Assembly (NCBI RefSeq): GCF_003382275.1
Contig: NZ_QTJX01000001.1
Location: forward strand, 1,302,001 to 1,366,000
Source: Flagellimonas nanhaiensis
Lineage (GTDB): Bacteria > Bacteroidota > Bacteroidia > Flavobacteriales > Flavobacteriaceae
DNA length: 64,000 bases
Reading direction: 5' to 3'
Positions 41,779 through 50,200 of the stretch are shown here, in pieces (positions within the stretch are counted from its first letter, which is position 1; every line of letters starts with the position of its first letter). Made by a program: the position numbers and the translations under genes. The notes beneath the pieces were generated by a model. The model made no database searches and was not told the origin of the DNA. It saw only the letters and a program-made list of their open reading frames with translations.

Positions 41779-43917
41779 TTAAGGCACCTTATTCTCAAGG
41801 TTAAGAATGAATGTATATTCCTTGGCAGTCTCCTTTAAAGCTTCAAAACGCCCTGAAGAGCCGCCATGCCCCGCATCCATGTTGGTATCTAAAAACAATT
41901 GATTGTCATCTGTTTTGTATTCCCGTAGCTTTGCCACCCATTTGGCAGGCTCCCAGTACTGTACCTGAGAATCGTGCAACCCAGTGGATACATAAAGATT
42001 AGGATACTCCTTGGCCCCAACGTTATCGTATGGTGAATAAGACTTCATATACGCGTAATATTCTTTATCGTTGGGATTTCCCCACTCGTCATATTCTCCG
42101 GTGGTCAAGGGTATGCTATCATCCAACATGGTTGTTACTACATCTACAAAGGGTACGGAGGCAATTACACCTTTATATAGCTCTGGAGCTATATTTACGA
42201 CCGCCCCCATCAATAAACCTCCGGCAGAACCTCCGCTTGCATATAAATGCTGGGCGCTGGTATACTTTTCCTCAATTAAATATTTGGAACAGTCTATAAA
42301 ATCAGTGAAGGTGTTCTTTTTGTTCAAAAGCTTGCCGTCTTCGTACCATGGCCTTCCCAAATACTCACCTCCCCGCACATGTGCTATGGCAAAGATGAAA
42401 CCTCTGTCCAATAGACTTAGCCTCACTGAAGAAAAATAGGGGTCAATGGTGTGTCCGTACGAACCATAAGCGTATTGTAGCAACGGACTTGTGCCATCGA
42501 ACTTGGTATTTTTATGGAATACCATGGAAATGGGTATTTTAACACCATCAGCCGCTGTTGCCCATACCCTCTTGGTGCGATAGTTGGCCTTATCGAAAGT
42601 TCCTCCCAAAACCTCTTGTTCTTTCAGGATTTTTTTGGTCTTTTCCTCCATATCAAAATCAATCACGGCATAAGGGGCGCCCATTTCATTATAATAGTAT
42701 CGGAAAACCTTGGTGTTGAAATCAAGATTAACCGAAGCTCCGGCCACATAGGTTTCGCTCTCAAACGGAAGATAATAGCTGTCTTTGCCGTCCCAACGAG
42801 AGATTTTAAGCCTATTTAGACCATTTTCTCTTTCTGATAGGACATAGTAATCCTTGAAAATCTCTACATCCTCCAACAATACATCTTCACGATGCGGAAT
42901 AAACTCCTCCCAAGAACCGGAGTCTGTTTTCTCCTCAAAAGCTCTCATCAATTTAAAATTAGTGGCTTTATCCTTGTTCGTAAGGATGTAAAAACTACCA
43001 TTATAATGAGATATGGAATACTCAACACCCCTTTCGCGTGGGGAAAATATTGCAAAGTCCCCTTCAGGGTCATCCGCTTTTAAGATTTGATATTCCGATG
43101 TTAAGGTGCTTACAGAACCAATCACAATATACTTTCTTGACTTTGTCTTATAAACAAAAGTATTATAGGTATCATCCTGCTCATGGAAGACCAATACATC
43201 TTCCTCTGAAGGAGTTCCCAGCTTATGTCTATAAATTTTATCGGCCCTTAGGGTAACAGGGTCCTTTTTAGTATAGAAAAGAGTCTTACCATCATTTGCC
43301 CATGCAGAGCTTCCAGTGGTATTTTCAATTTTATCGGGATAAATCTCACCTGTCTCCAAATTCTTTATTTGGATTGTATACTGTCTTCTAGAAACTGTAT
43401 CGGTAGCAAAAGAAGCCAAAGTGTTGTCCGGACTTACTGAAATCCCTCTTAGTTTGAAATATTCATGCTCTTTGGCCATTTCATTGCAATCGAACATTAT
43501 CTCCTCCTGGGCCTCCAAACTTTCCTTTTTTCTAGCATGTATGGGGTATTCCATTCCCTGTTCATATCTAGATATGTACCAATATCCATCCAATTTATAG
43601 GGAACTGAAGAATCATCCTCTTTTATTCGGGACTTCATTTCGGTGAACAGCTGATCCTGGAACTCTTTGGTATGTGCCGTCATGGCAGCGTAATACGAAT
43701 TTTCAGCATTCAAATAATCAATGACCTCCTGATCTTCCCTATTGTTCATCCAATAATAGTTATCTACCCGTACATCACCGTGCTTCTCTAGATTTGTTGG
43801 ATTTTTTTTGGCAATTGGAGGTTGTATATCCATGGATTTGTCTTTTTTGTTTTTACAAGAGCCCGCAAAAATAAGGCATAATAAAAGAAGATGTGTGTTG
43901 GAGATGTAATGTTTCAT
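41779..43917 (-). CDS. ptrB: Oligopeptidase B-type S9 peptidase, lipoprotein
   Basis: 712 residues. Lipobox AGSC near residue 21 suggests a lipid-anchored periplasmic or outer-membrane form, unlike cytoplasmic E. coli PtrB. An N-terminal seven-blade propeller (about 80-420) caps the C-terminal hydrolase: Ser in GGSAGG (about residue 560), Asp in LHDSQV and His in AGHGG. It cleaves peptides shorter than about 30 residues after basic residues. Upstream opening PIAKKNPTNLEKHGDVRVDNYYWM is typical. Divergent from ybaB. Confidence 0.93.
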   Translation of the reverse strand: MKHYISNTHLLLLCLIFAGSCKNKKDKSMDIQPPIAKKNPTNLEKHGDVRVDNYYWMNNREDQEVIDYLNAENSYYAAMTAHTKEFQDQLFTEMKSRIKEDDSSVPYKLDGYWYISRYEQGMEYPIHARKKESLEAQEEIMFDCNEMAKEHEYFKLRGISVSPDNTLASFATDTVSRRQYTIQIKNLETGEIYPDKIENTTGSSAWANDGKTLFYTKKDPVTLRADKIYRHKLGTPSEEDVLVFHEQDDTYNTFVYKTKSRKYIVIGSVSTLTSEYQILKADDPEGDFAIFSPRERGVEYSISHYNGSFYILTNKDKATNFKLMRAFEEKTDSGSWEEFIPHREDVLLEDVEIFKDYYVLSERENGLNRLKISRWDGKDSYYLPFESETYVAGASVNLDFNTKVFRYYYNEMGAPYAVIDFDMEEKTKKILKEQEVLGGTFDKANYRTKRVWATAADGVKIPISMVFHKNTKFDGTSPLLQYAYGSYGHTIDPYFSSVRLSLLDRGFIFAIAHVRGGEYLGRPWYEDGKLLNKKNTFTDFIDCSKYLIEEKYTSAQHLYASGGSAGGLLMGAVVNIAPELYKGVIASVPFVDVVTTMLDDSIPLTTGEYDEWGNPNDKEYYAYMKSYSPYDNVGAKEYPNLYVSTGLHDSQVQYWEPAKWVAKLREYKTDDNQLFLDTNMDAGHGGSSGRFEALKETAKEYTFILNLENKVP

Positions 43918-43941
43918 AGATAATGGTTTGTGCCAATTTAT

Positions 43942-43949
43942 TACTTTTG
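43942..43949 (+). promoter_or_regulatory. -7 promoter element TACTTTTG for ybaB
   Basis: Exact TAnnTTTG match, 19 bases before the ybaB ATG, in the 51-base gap shared with divergent ptrB. Confidence 0.6.
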
Positions 43950-43968
43950 ACGCAAATACATTCGCATT

Positions 43969-44295
43969 ATGTTTGGAGATTTTATGGGTATGATGGGTAA
44001 GCTAAAGGAAACCCAGGAAAAGGTGAAGGCAACCAAAGAAAGGTTGAACTCTGTAATGGTAGATGAAACATCGGCCGATGGGTTGGTTAGGGTTACCCTT
44101 ACTGCCAATAGGGAAATTAAATCCATTGAAATTGATGATTCCCTGCTTCAGGACAAGGAACAACTGGAAGATTACTTGATTCTCACCCTAAATAAGGCCA
44201 TAGAGAAGGCTACCAGTGTAAACGAAGCCGAATTGGCAGCTGTTGCCAAGGAAGGAATGCCCAATATTCCTGGAATGGATTCTTTCTTTAAATAA
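43969..44295 (+). CDS. ybaB: YbaB/EbfC family nucleoid-associated protein
   Basis: 108 residues. Small dimeric DNA-binding protein. The opening [26 protein letters not shown] gives the Met-rich helix and coiled coil; the beta core includes [21 protein letters not shown], and [16 protein letters not shown] the dimer helix. Length is standard. It is not next to dnaX/recR as in many bacteria. Its stop codon directly abuts the stop of the convergent threonine aldolase gene with no base between. Confidence 0.93.
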   Translation: MFGDFMGMMGKLKETQEKVKATKERLNSVMVDETSADGLVRVTLTANREIKSIEIDDSLLQDKEQLEDYLILTLNKAIEKATSVNEAELAAVAKEGMPNIPGMDSFFK

Positions 44296-45321
44296 TCATC
44301 CCAATGTACTAAGCACATTGAGAAAATGCTTGTGCATTGTATCCGTATAGTCCAAATGGGTCACTATGCGCAACTTGCCCTGGCCCATTCCAATTATGGA
44401 AATCTTATTTTCCTCGAGCTTCTTTAAAAATGATGGGGCCATCATTTTTGATTCATCCAATTCAAAAATTATGATGTTGGTCTCAATAGGCTCAACTTTC
44501 TTTATATAGTCCAAACTCTTCAGAGATTTTCCTATTTCTGTAGCTTTTTTGTGATCTTCCGCCAATCTTTCCACGTGGTGGTCCAATGCATATATCCCCG
44601 CAGCGGCCAAATATCCTGATTGACGCATGCCTCCTCCAAGCACCTTCCGAATTCGAAGCGCATCATCAATCAATTTTTGATCGCCCACCAAGACCGAGCC
44701 TACTGGACAACCCAAACCTTTGCTCAAACAAACACTAATAGAATCAAAAAGACTCCCGTAATCCTTTGGATTTTCCTTTTTGGCTACTAAGGCATTCCAA
44801 AGCCGTGCTCCGTCCAAATGATACTTTAGGTTGTTTTGATCACATACATTTTTAATGCGTTCCAATTCTGCAAAGTCCCAACAAGCTCCACCGCCTTTAT
44901 TTGTCGTGTTTTCAATACAGACCAGTGAAGTCAAGGGGCTATGGTAAAAATCAGGTGGGTTGATGGACTCTTCAACTTGTTCCGCGGTCATCATACCTCT
45001 ATGGCCATCTACTAATTTGCAGGATACCCCGCTATTAAAACTTACCCCTCCCCCTTCATAATTGTATACATGGGCATACTTGTCGCAGATCAGCTGTTCT
45101 CCTGGTTGGGTATGCAATTTTATCGCAGTTTGATTGGTCATTGTCCCACTTGGGAAGAACAATGCAGCTTCTCGACCAAAATAGTCCGCTACTTTTTCCT
45201 CCAAAGCATTAACGCTGGGGTCATTTTTGAACACATCGTCACCCACAGGAGCACTCATCATGGCTTGCAGCATTCCTTCGGTGGGCTTTGTCACCGTATC
45301 ACTTATTAAATTGATTTTCAT
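44296..45321 (-). CDS. ltaE: Low-specificity threonine aldolase
   Basis: 341 residues, PLP fold type I. Cleaves L-threonine or allo-threonine to glycine and acetaldehyde. Opening INLISDTVTKPTEGM, GDDVFKNDPSVNALE, FFPSGTMTNQ, HLDGARLWNA (PLP-contact Asp) and CLSKGLGCPVGSVLVG with the PLP lysine near residue 199. All family motifs intact. The metalloprotease gene ends 12 bases upstream on the same strand, so they are probably co-transcribed although functionally unrelated. Confidence 0.94.
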   Translation of the reverse strand: MKINLISDTVTKPTEGMLQAMMSAPVGDDVFKNDPSVNALEEKVADYFGREAALFFPSGTMTNQTAIKLHTQPGEQLICDKYAHVYNYEGGGVSFNSGVSCKLVDGHRGMMTAEQVEESINPPDFYHSPLTSLVCIENTTNKGGGACWDFAELERIKNVCDQNNLKYHLDGARLWNALVAKKENPKDYGSLFDSISVCLSKGLGCPVGSVLVGDQKLIDDALRIRKVLGGGMRQSGYLAAAGIYALDHHVERLAEDHKKATEIGKSLKSLDYIKKVEPIETNIIIFELDESKMMAPSFLKKLEENKISIIGMGQGKLRIVTHLDYTDTMHKHFLNVLSTLG

Positions 45322-45333
45322 AAATTCCGCGGA

Positions 45334-47736
45334 TTAATGCATACAGCCCATCCCAATAGGAGATCCATCAGGGATTTTTGGTGCTGGAATGGTCTTAAAT
45401 TTCTCAGGTTTATCCAAGAATGCATCTATTCTTCGAACCATTTCCACCGAAATACTATTTTTTCCATTGCCCAATAGATGGGTCTTTGTTTCTTTTAAAG
45501 TCTGATTAGCGATAGCATTCACCTGAGGATGAACTCCCGTATGGGCGGCAAGGTTCATGATATGGTGCAATACCTTAAAATTAATTGTATGCTGGGTTGC
45601 AGCCAAGTATGAATCTTTATGGGATCTTTTGATGGTTCTTCTAAGAGTTTCTTCCAAGACTTCAGTAAGTCCCAGTTGGTCTTCGTCCAAGCTTTTTTGT
45701 TGGATTAAACGAGAAGCGCGTTCAGGATGAAGTAACAATCCAAGTGTCATGTCCGTTGCTGTCTCTGCGGCAGAAAGGGCATCAAAACTTACTCCCGTCC
45801 TACCCTTAAAGGACTCTCGACTTCTTCCATAACCTATGGCTCGCGGTGGAAAGAGCTCCAGCTTTTCCTTTGGAATGGCAATTACTTCGGCATCAAGTGT
45901 TTTTAGAATGGTCTTGAGCGCATTTTCCTGTGAACTGGCGCTTATGGAGTATACAGTACGCTGTCCATCTCCCTTGGTTGCGTAGTTGTAATCCAATCCT
46001 CCAATCAATTTTGAAGTTGCTTCGGTTTGATATCTGTGAAAGAAGTACAGGGGCGCAAAAACATCTTCCAAAACTGAGTTTGGTTCGCCTGACCTTATAT
46101 TATCCATCGAAAAATTGTCTATGGCCACTTTTCGTATTTGAAGGACCTTATCCAATTCCTGACTCGCATTTTTGCCGTTATCCCATAAATGGGCCAATGC
46201 ATGGGCTCCTCCCCTAGGTCTGGCATCTTGATCGGAAATATAACGAAGCCCATCATTCTGTGCTTTTTCCAGAATAGCGTTCAACGCTTCCTTTTCATTG
46301 GTTCCTCCAGTAAAATCAGAATAAGAATACGCTACAGTGACCTTATCCCATTCGCCAATTCCCGTATCGTAAGCATTACTGAAGTTTATGGTGTTTCCAT
46401 CCAATTCAAATTGTGGGTGTGGGTAATCCATAACTGAGGCCCTATTATTGGTACTGGCCGCAAAGTTGTGCGCAAACCCCAAGGTGTGCCCAATTTCGTG
46501 GGCAGATAGTTGACGGATTCTTGCCAAAGCCATTTCCAACATTGGTCCATAATTGTCATCATTCTCCGCAAAGGGCTTGCTCATCAGGGCTTGGGCTATT
46601 AAAAAGTCTTGGCGTATACGAAGACTTCCCAAACTAACATGTCCTTTGATGATTTCCCCTGTTCTTGGGTCGGTTATGCTACTTCCATAGCTCCACCCAC
46701 GGGTAGATCGGTGTACCCATTGGATTACATTATAACGTACATCCAAGGGATCGGCATCGTCTGGTAAAATCTTCAATTGAAATGCATCTTTGTAACCGAT
46801 GGATTCAAACGCCTGGTTCCACCAACGTCCTCCTTCCAACAGAGCCGAGCGTACTGGTTCTGGAGTTCCATTATCCAAATAATAAACAATGGGCTCCACT
46901 GCTTCGCTCATAGAGGCATTTGGATTTTTCTTTTCTAATCGATGTCGAGTCACAAACCTTTTTAAGATGGGTTCTTGCACTGGAGTTGCATAATCATAGT
47001 AAGAAAACGGATATGAGCCGCATCGTGGGTCAAATTCCCTTTTTTTGTAATTGTCATCTGGCAGTGCGATCAACGAATGGTGCTGCGCAACCGTTACCAG
47101 ATTTGGATTTGGAGTCACAGAACGAATCCAATCTCCGGTTGGACTACCTTTAAAGGTAAGGGTAACATCAAATTCAACGTTTTTTGGAAATGCTTTGGTC
47201 CGCTCAAAGGCCAGCGCACTTTTGGAAGCATCGAGCGAGTATGACCCCTGTTTGGTTCTCTTCAACCTTTGGGAAACCCCATGTGCATCACGCATTAAAA
47301 AATCCGTAATGTCAATAAGATAACTTCCCCTTGATTCTTCTTCAATTTTGAAACCATGCAAAACCGACTTTGCAAAAGCCTGTTCTACCGATTTCTTCTC
47401 CAAATTATTATCAGTTAAGGCCCTAAATCGTTGATTCGGCTGAACGAGCAATAATTTTTGACCAGCCTTCTTAAAATAAACCACCTGTTCGTTGCCCAAT
47501 TGTCCTCTGTCCAGGCCAATATCATTACTTCCTATTCCACTACTTAGGGAATACACATACAAAAACTCTTTCTCCAACTCATTTACCTCAAGGAAAATCT
47601 TGTCCGAGGAATCGTCATAATAAAAATTGAAATACCCACTGAACTTCTGATAATCCTTGGTCTTATCAAAACTTTGTGCGTTCAAGAAAAAGGTAAAAAA
47701 TAGAATCGGTAGCGTGTAAATAAGTTGATTTTTCAT
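45334..47736 (-). CDS. Secreted zinc metalloprotease (DUF5117/DUF4953 family)
   Basis: 800 residues. Signal peptide (LPILFFTFFLNAQ). The N-terminal region (about 30-280) matches the DUF5118/DUF5117 layout (VNELEKEFLYVYSLSSGIGSNDIGLDRG), and the catalytic part carries the extended metzincin-like zinc site HEIGHTLGFAHN around residue 410, followed by SVMDYP resembling a Met-turn. The ending GSPIGMGCMH is also family-typical. No T9SS sorting domain seen, so it is probably periplasmic or outer-membrane associated. Substrate unknown. Divergent from prfB. Confidence 0.92.
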   Translation of the reverse strand: MKNQLIYTLPILFFTFFLNAQSFDKTKDYQKFSGYFNFYYDDSSDKIFLEVNELEKEFLYVYSLSSGIGSNDIGLDRGQLGNEQVVYFKKAGQKLLLVQPNQRFRALTDNNLEKKSVEQAFAKSVLHGFKIEEESRGSYLIDITDFLMRDAHGVSQRLKRTKQGSYSLDASKSALAFERTKAFPKNVEFDVTLTFKGSPTGDWIRSVTPNPNLVTVAQHHSLIALPDDNYKKREFDPRCGSYPFSYYDYATPVQEPILKRFVTRHRLEKKNPNASMSEAVEPIVYYLDNGTPEPVRSALLEGGRWWNQAFESIGYKDAFQLKILPDDADPLDVRYNVIQWVHRSTRGWSYGSSITDPRTGEIIKGHVSLGSLRIRQDFLIAQALMSKPFAENDDNYGPMLEMALARIRQLSAHEIGHTLGFAHNFAASTNNRASVMDYPHPQFELDGNTINFSNAYDTGIGEWDKVTVAYSYSDFTGGTNEKEALNAILEKAQNDGLRYISDQDARPRGGAHALAHLWDNGKNASQELDKVLQIRKVAIDNFSMDNIRSGEPNSVLEDVFAPLYFFHRYQTEATSKLIGGLDYNYATKGDGQRTVYSISASSQENALKTILKTLDAEVIAIPKEKLELFPPRAIGYGRSRESFKGRTGVSFDALSAAETATDMTLGLLLHPERASRLIQQKSLDEDQLGLTEVLEETLRRTIKRSHKDSYLAATQHTINFKVLHHIMNLAAHTGVHPQVNAIANQTLKETKTHLLGNGKNSISVEMVRRIDAFLDKPEKFKTIPAPKIPDGSPIGMGCMH

Positions 47737-47796
47737 ATCGGTGTTTCGTGGATGCTAAATTTAGAGAAATTTCGTTGCTTCACCGTATTGAAATAC

Positions 47797-47804
47797 TATT
47801 TTTG
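47797..47804 (+). promoter_or_regulatory. Promoter of prfB (TTG-N19-TATTTTTG)
   Basis: TATTTTTG matches TAnnTTTG; a TTG at 47775-47777 is placed 19 bases before it as a possible -33 element. The prfB ATG is 17 bases after the -7 box. Confidence 0.6.
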
Positions 47805-47821
47805 CTTGAAATTTTGATTGT

Positions 47822-48917
47822 ATGATTACTACAGATCAGCAGAAAGATCTTATTGAACGCCTTGGAGCGTTAAGGAGGTATCTTTGACATTGATGCCAAA
47901 CTCATTGAAATAGAGAATGAAGAGGAAAAGACCCTAGCACCAGGATTTTGGGACAATCCCCAGGAAGCGCAGAAACAGATGCAATCCATAAAATCCAAGA
48001 AAAAATGGGTAGAGGACTTCAACACTGCGGAAACTTTAACGGCCGACCTTGAGGTTCTCATCGAATTCCAACAAGCTGGTGAAGTGGACGAGACAGAAGT
48101 CCAACAGCAATTTGACAAGGCTCTGGAGACCATTGAAAATCTTGAATTTAAGAACATGCTCTCCGATGAGGGAGATGAACTCACGGCGGTTCTTCAGATT
48201 ACCGCGGGAGCGGGAGGAACGGAAAGTTGTGATTGGGCCTCCATGCTGATGCGGATGTACATCATGTGGAGCGAGAAGAACGGATATAAGGTCAAAGAGC
48301 TCAATTACCAAGAGGGAGATGTAGCTGGTATTAAAACCGTAACCTTGGAAATTGAGGGAGAATACGCTTTTGGTTGGCTAAAAGGGGAAAACGGTGTGCA
48401 TAGATTGGTACGAATATCTCCTTTTGACAGTAATGCTAAACGCCACACCTCCTTTGCCTCGGTCTATGTTTATCCGTTGGTTGATGATACCATTGAAATT
48501 GATGTCAACCCATCAGATATTGAAATTACTACGGCACGTTCCAGCGGAGCCGGCGGACAAAATGTGAACAAGGTAGAAACCAAGGTACAATTGGTCCACA
48601 AACCTACGGGAATTCAAATATCTTGTTCCGATTCAAGGTCGCAGCATGACAATAGGGCCACGGCAATGAAAATGCTTAAATCCCAGTTGTATGAAATCGA
48701 ATTACGGAAGAAGCAGGAAGCCCGCGCGGAAATAGAGTCTTCAAAAATGAAAATTGAATGGGGTTCGCAAATACGTAACTATGTGATGCATCCGTATAAA
48801 TTGGTCAAGGATGTTAGAACCGCCAAAGAAACTGGAAATGTTGATGCGGTAATGGACGGCGAAATCAATCCATTTTTAAAGGCTTATCTAATGATGATGG
48901 GGCAAAAAGAAGAATAA
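47822..48917 (+). CDS. prfB: Peptide chain release factor 2 with programmed +1 frameshift
   Basis: Reads as joined segments 47822-47884 and 47886-48917, giving 364 residues, against 365 in E. coli. The first 21 codons from ATG 47822 end at an in-frame TGA (47885-47887); slipping +1 at CTT-TGA-C continues as [15 protein letters not shown]. The stop-codon-recognising tripeptide SPF is in [13 protein letters not shown], and the catalytic GGQ in [15 protein letters not shown]2 terminates at UGA and UAA, and the internal UGA gives autoregulation. The shorter frame from 47979 alone would miss the N-terminus. arsC-like gene follows 12 bases later. Confidence 0.96.
47872..47888 (+). promoter_or_regulatory. 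RF2 recoding site
   Basis: Internal Shine-Dalgarno AAGGAGG (47872-47878), TAT, then shift site CTTTGAC (47882-47888). Spacing from AGGAGG to CTT is three bases, as in the E. coli site. Confidence 0.93.
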
Positions 48918-48929
48918 ATTCATTAAAGT

Positions 48930-49283
48930 ATGATCAAAATATATCATAATCCAAGATGTAGAAAGTCCAGAGAAGGACTTGAACTTTTGGAAAAATCTGG
49001 GCAAGAGTTCGAGATAATCAAGTATTTGGATAACGTTCCTTCTGTAGAAGAGTTGAAAAATGTAATACAGTATCTGGGCATTGAACCGGAAGCATTGGTC
49101 CGAAAAAATGAAGCCATCTGGAAGGAAAACTATAAGGGAAAACAACTTTCTGACGATGAAATCATTGCAGCGATGAGTGAAAATCCAAAGCTCATTGAAC
49201 GACCCATAGTAATAAAAGACGGTAAGGCGGTTATTGGAAGACCAGCTGAAAAGATTTCCGACTTGCTATCCAATAATTCCTAA
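48930..49283 (+). CDS. arsC: ArsC/Spx family thioredoxin-fold protein
   Basis: 117 residues. Opens IKIYHNPRCRKSREGLELL with the catalytic Cys10 and following basic residues of glutaredoxin-coupled arsenate reductases; later IERPIVIKDGKAVIGRP matches the conserved RPIV substrate loop. Converts arsenate to arsenite in the classical family. No other ars gene (arsR, arsB, acr3) is nearby, so a YffB-like housekeeping role is equally possible. Starts 12 bases after prfB on the same strand. Confidence 0.87.
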   Translation: MIKIYHNPRCRKSREGLELLEKSGQEFEIIKYLDNVPSVEELKNVIQYLGIEPEALVRKNEAIWKENYKGKQLSDDEIIAAMSENPKLIERPIVIKDGKAVIGRPAEKISDLLSNNS

Positions 49284-49371
49284 ATTATGCTGGGTTTTTG
49301 AAGTTTTGTACATTGTGGTACACATTTTGAAAGCTATGAACCAGTTCATCAGGACATAACTTTTAATGATT

Positions 49372-49860
49372 ATGAAAAAAACACAAACCATTTTTACGTT
49401 GGTACTTTTGTTGGGGCTTTTGGGCATTTCAGAGCTATCTGCCCAATATGGGTACGGGAATCCGTACGGATACGGCAGCAGGTATGGAAGACAACGTAGT
49501 ATAGTTCCCAATACGCCAGATGCGCCCAAGGAACCGGAAAATTTGACCGCAGAGGAGATTGTTGATCAGCAAATGCCATCAATAACAGAAGCTTTGGCAC
49601 TTGACCCCTTTGAAGAAGCTGTGGTGAGAACCACTTTGGTAAAATCCGTTCAACAACGTATTGAGGTTCAGATATTGGAACTTGAGGGAGCGTCTTTGCA
49701 AGAGGCAGTGGAAAAAATCAAGAATCGCCAAGATGAGGAACTAAAAACCGGACTACCGGAAGATAAGTACCAAGCTTTCCAAGAACTTCAAGAAAACAAA
49801 TTCAAAACCAAAAAGAAGAAAAAAGGAAAGAAGGAAAAAAAGAAGAAATCAAAAAAATAA
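49372..49860 (+). CDS. Secreted protein with Gly/Tyr-rich start and poly-Lys tail
   Basis: 162 residues from ATG 49372 (an ATG two codons earlier is possible). Signal peptide (LLGLLGISELSAQ), a short Gly/Tyr segment (YGYGNPYGYGSRYGRQR), a helical core (about 55-140: LTAEEIVDQQMPSITEALALDPFEEAVVRTTLVKSVQQRIEVQ) and a C-terminal run of about 20 residues that is almost all Lys with a few G/E/S. The core resembles periplasmic Spy/CpxP-like helical proteins only loosely. Function unknown. Ends in a strong shared terminator. Confidence 0.78.
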   Translation: MKKTQTIFTLVLLLGLLGISELSAQYGYGNPYGYGSRYGRQRSIVPNTPDAPKEPENLTAEEIVDQQMPSITEALALDPFEEAVVRTTLVKSVQQRIEVQILELEGASLQEAVEKIKNRQDEELKTGLPEDKYQAFQELQENKFKTKKKKKGKKEKKKKSKK

Positions 49861-49862
49861 AA

Positions 49863-49879
49863 AGAGGCTTAAAGCCTCT
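49863..49879. terminator. Bidirectional terminator
   Basis: AGAGGCTT (49863-49870) pairs with AAGCCTCT (49872-49879); an A run lies before and T8 after. Shared by the convergent genes ending at 49860 (+) and 49884 (-). Confidence 0.85.
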
Positions 49880-49883
49880 TTTT

Positions 49884-50057
49884 TTATATCTCTTGCTCAG
49901 CTCGTCTAGCCTCGCGTCTTTCTTTAAGCATTTCCCTAAGGTTGCCAACCAACCAGTAAGGGACAACAAAAGTCAACAAAAATATCATCAACCAGAATCC
50001 AATTGTCAAAATGGTTAAAAAAGCTAGAAAACCTAGGTATTGGTCAAATTCAAACAT
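49884..50057 (-). CDS. Small membrane protein, 57 aa
   Basis: Starts at ATG 50057; the longer 78-codon frame (from 50120) would include its own promoter, a minus-strand TATCTTTG at 50077-50084, so it is rejected. Product: MFEFDQYLG, one long or two short hydrophobic helices (about 8-40), then a strongly charged tail (LREMLKERREARRAEQEI). No family recognised; the layout resembles small integral membrane regulators. Stand-alone, convergent with the poly-Lys gene and divergent from fumC. Confidence 0.65.
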   Translation of the reverse strand: MFEFDQYLGFLAFLTILTIGFWLMIFLLTFVVPYWLVGNLREMLKERREARRAEQEI

Positions 50058-50076
50058 TATTTTCTCTTTTGTTCCA

Positions 50077-50084
50077 CAAAGATA
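50077..50084 (-). promoter_or_regulatory. -7 promoter element TATCTTTG for the 57-aa membrane protein
   Basis: Exact TAnnTTTG on the minus strand, 19 bases upstream of ATG 50057. Confidence 0.6.
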
Positions 50085-50169
50085 CCTTGATCTTATCAAA
50101 AAAAACAAATCTGTGATCAAAAAATGTTCAATAGAACAAATGTCATGTTAGATTATGTGCACGAACCCC

Positions 50170-50177
50170 TAAATTTG
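50170..50177 (+). promoter_or_regulatory. -7 promoter element TAAATTTG for fumC
   Basis: Exact TAnnTTTG match, 23 bases before the fumC ATG at 50201. Confidence 0.6.
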
Positions 50178-50200
50178 CGTATTCATATAAAAACTTGACA

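Noticed and set aside
47979-48917. prfB as a 312-residue protein starting at 47979
   Set aside because: The true gene starts at 47822 and reaches this frame through the programmed +1 frameshift.
48930-49283. Arsenic resistance operon
   Set aside because: Only the ArsC-like gene is present; no arsR, arsB/acr3 or arsM around it.
49884-50120. 78-residue version of the small membrane protein
   Set aside because: Its first 21 codons span the gene's own TATCTTTG promoter; ATG 50057 is preferred.
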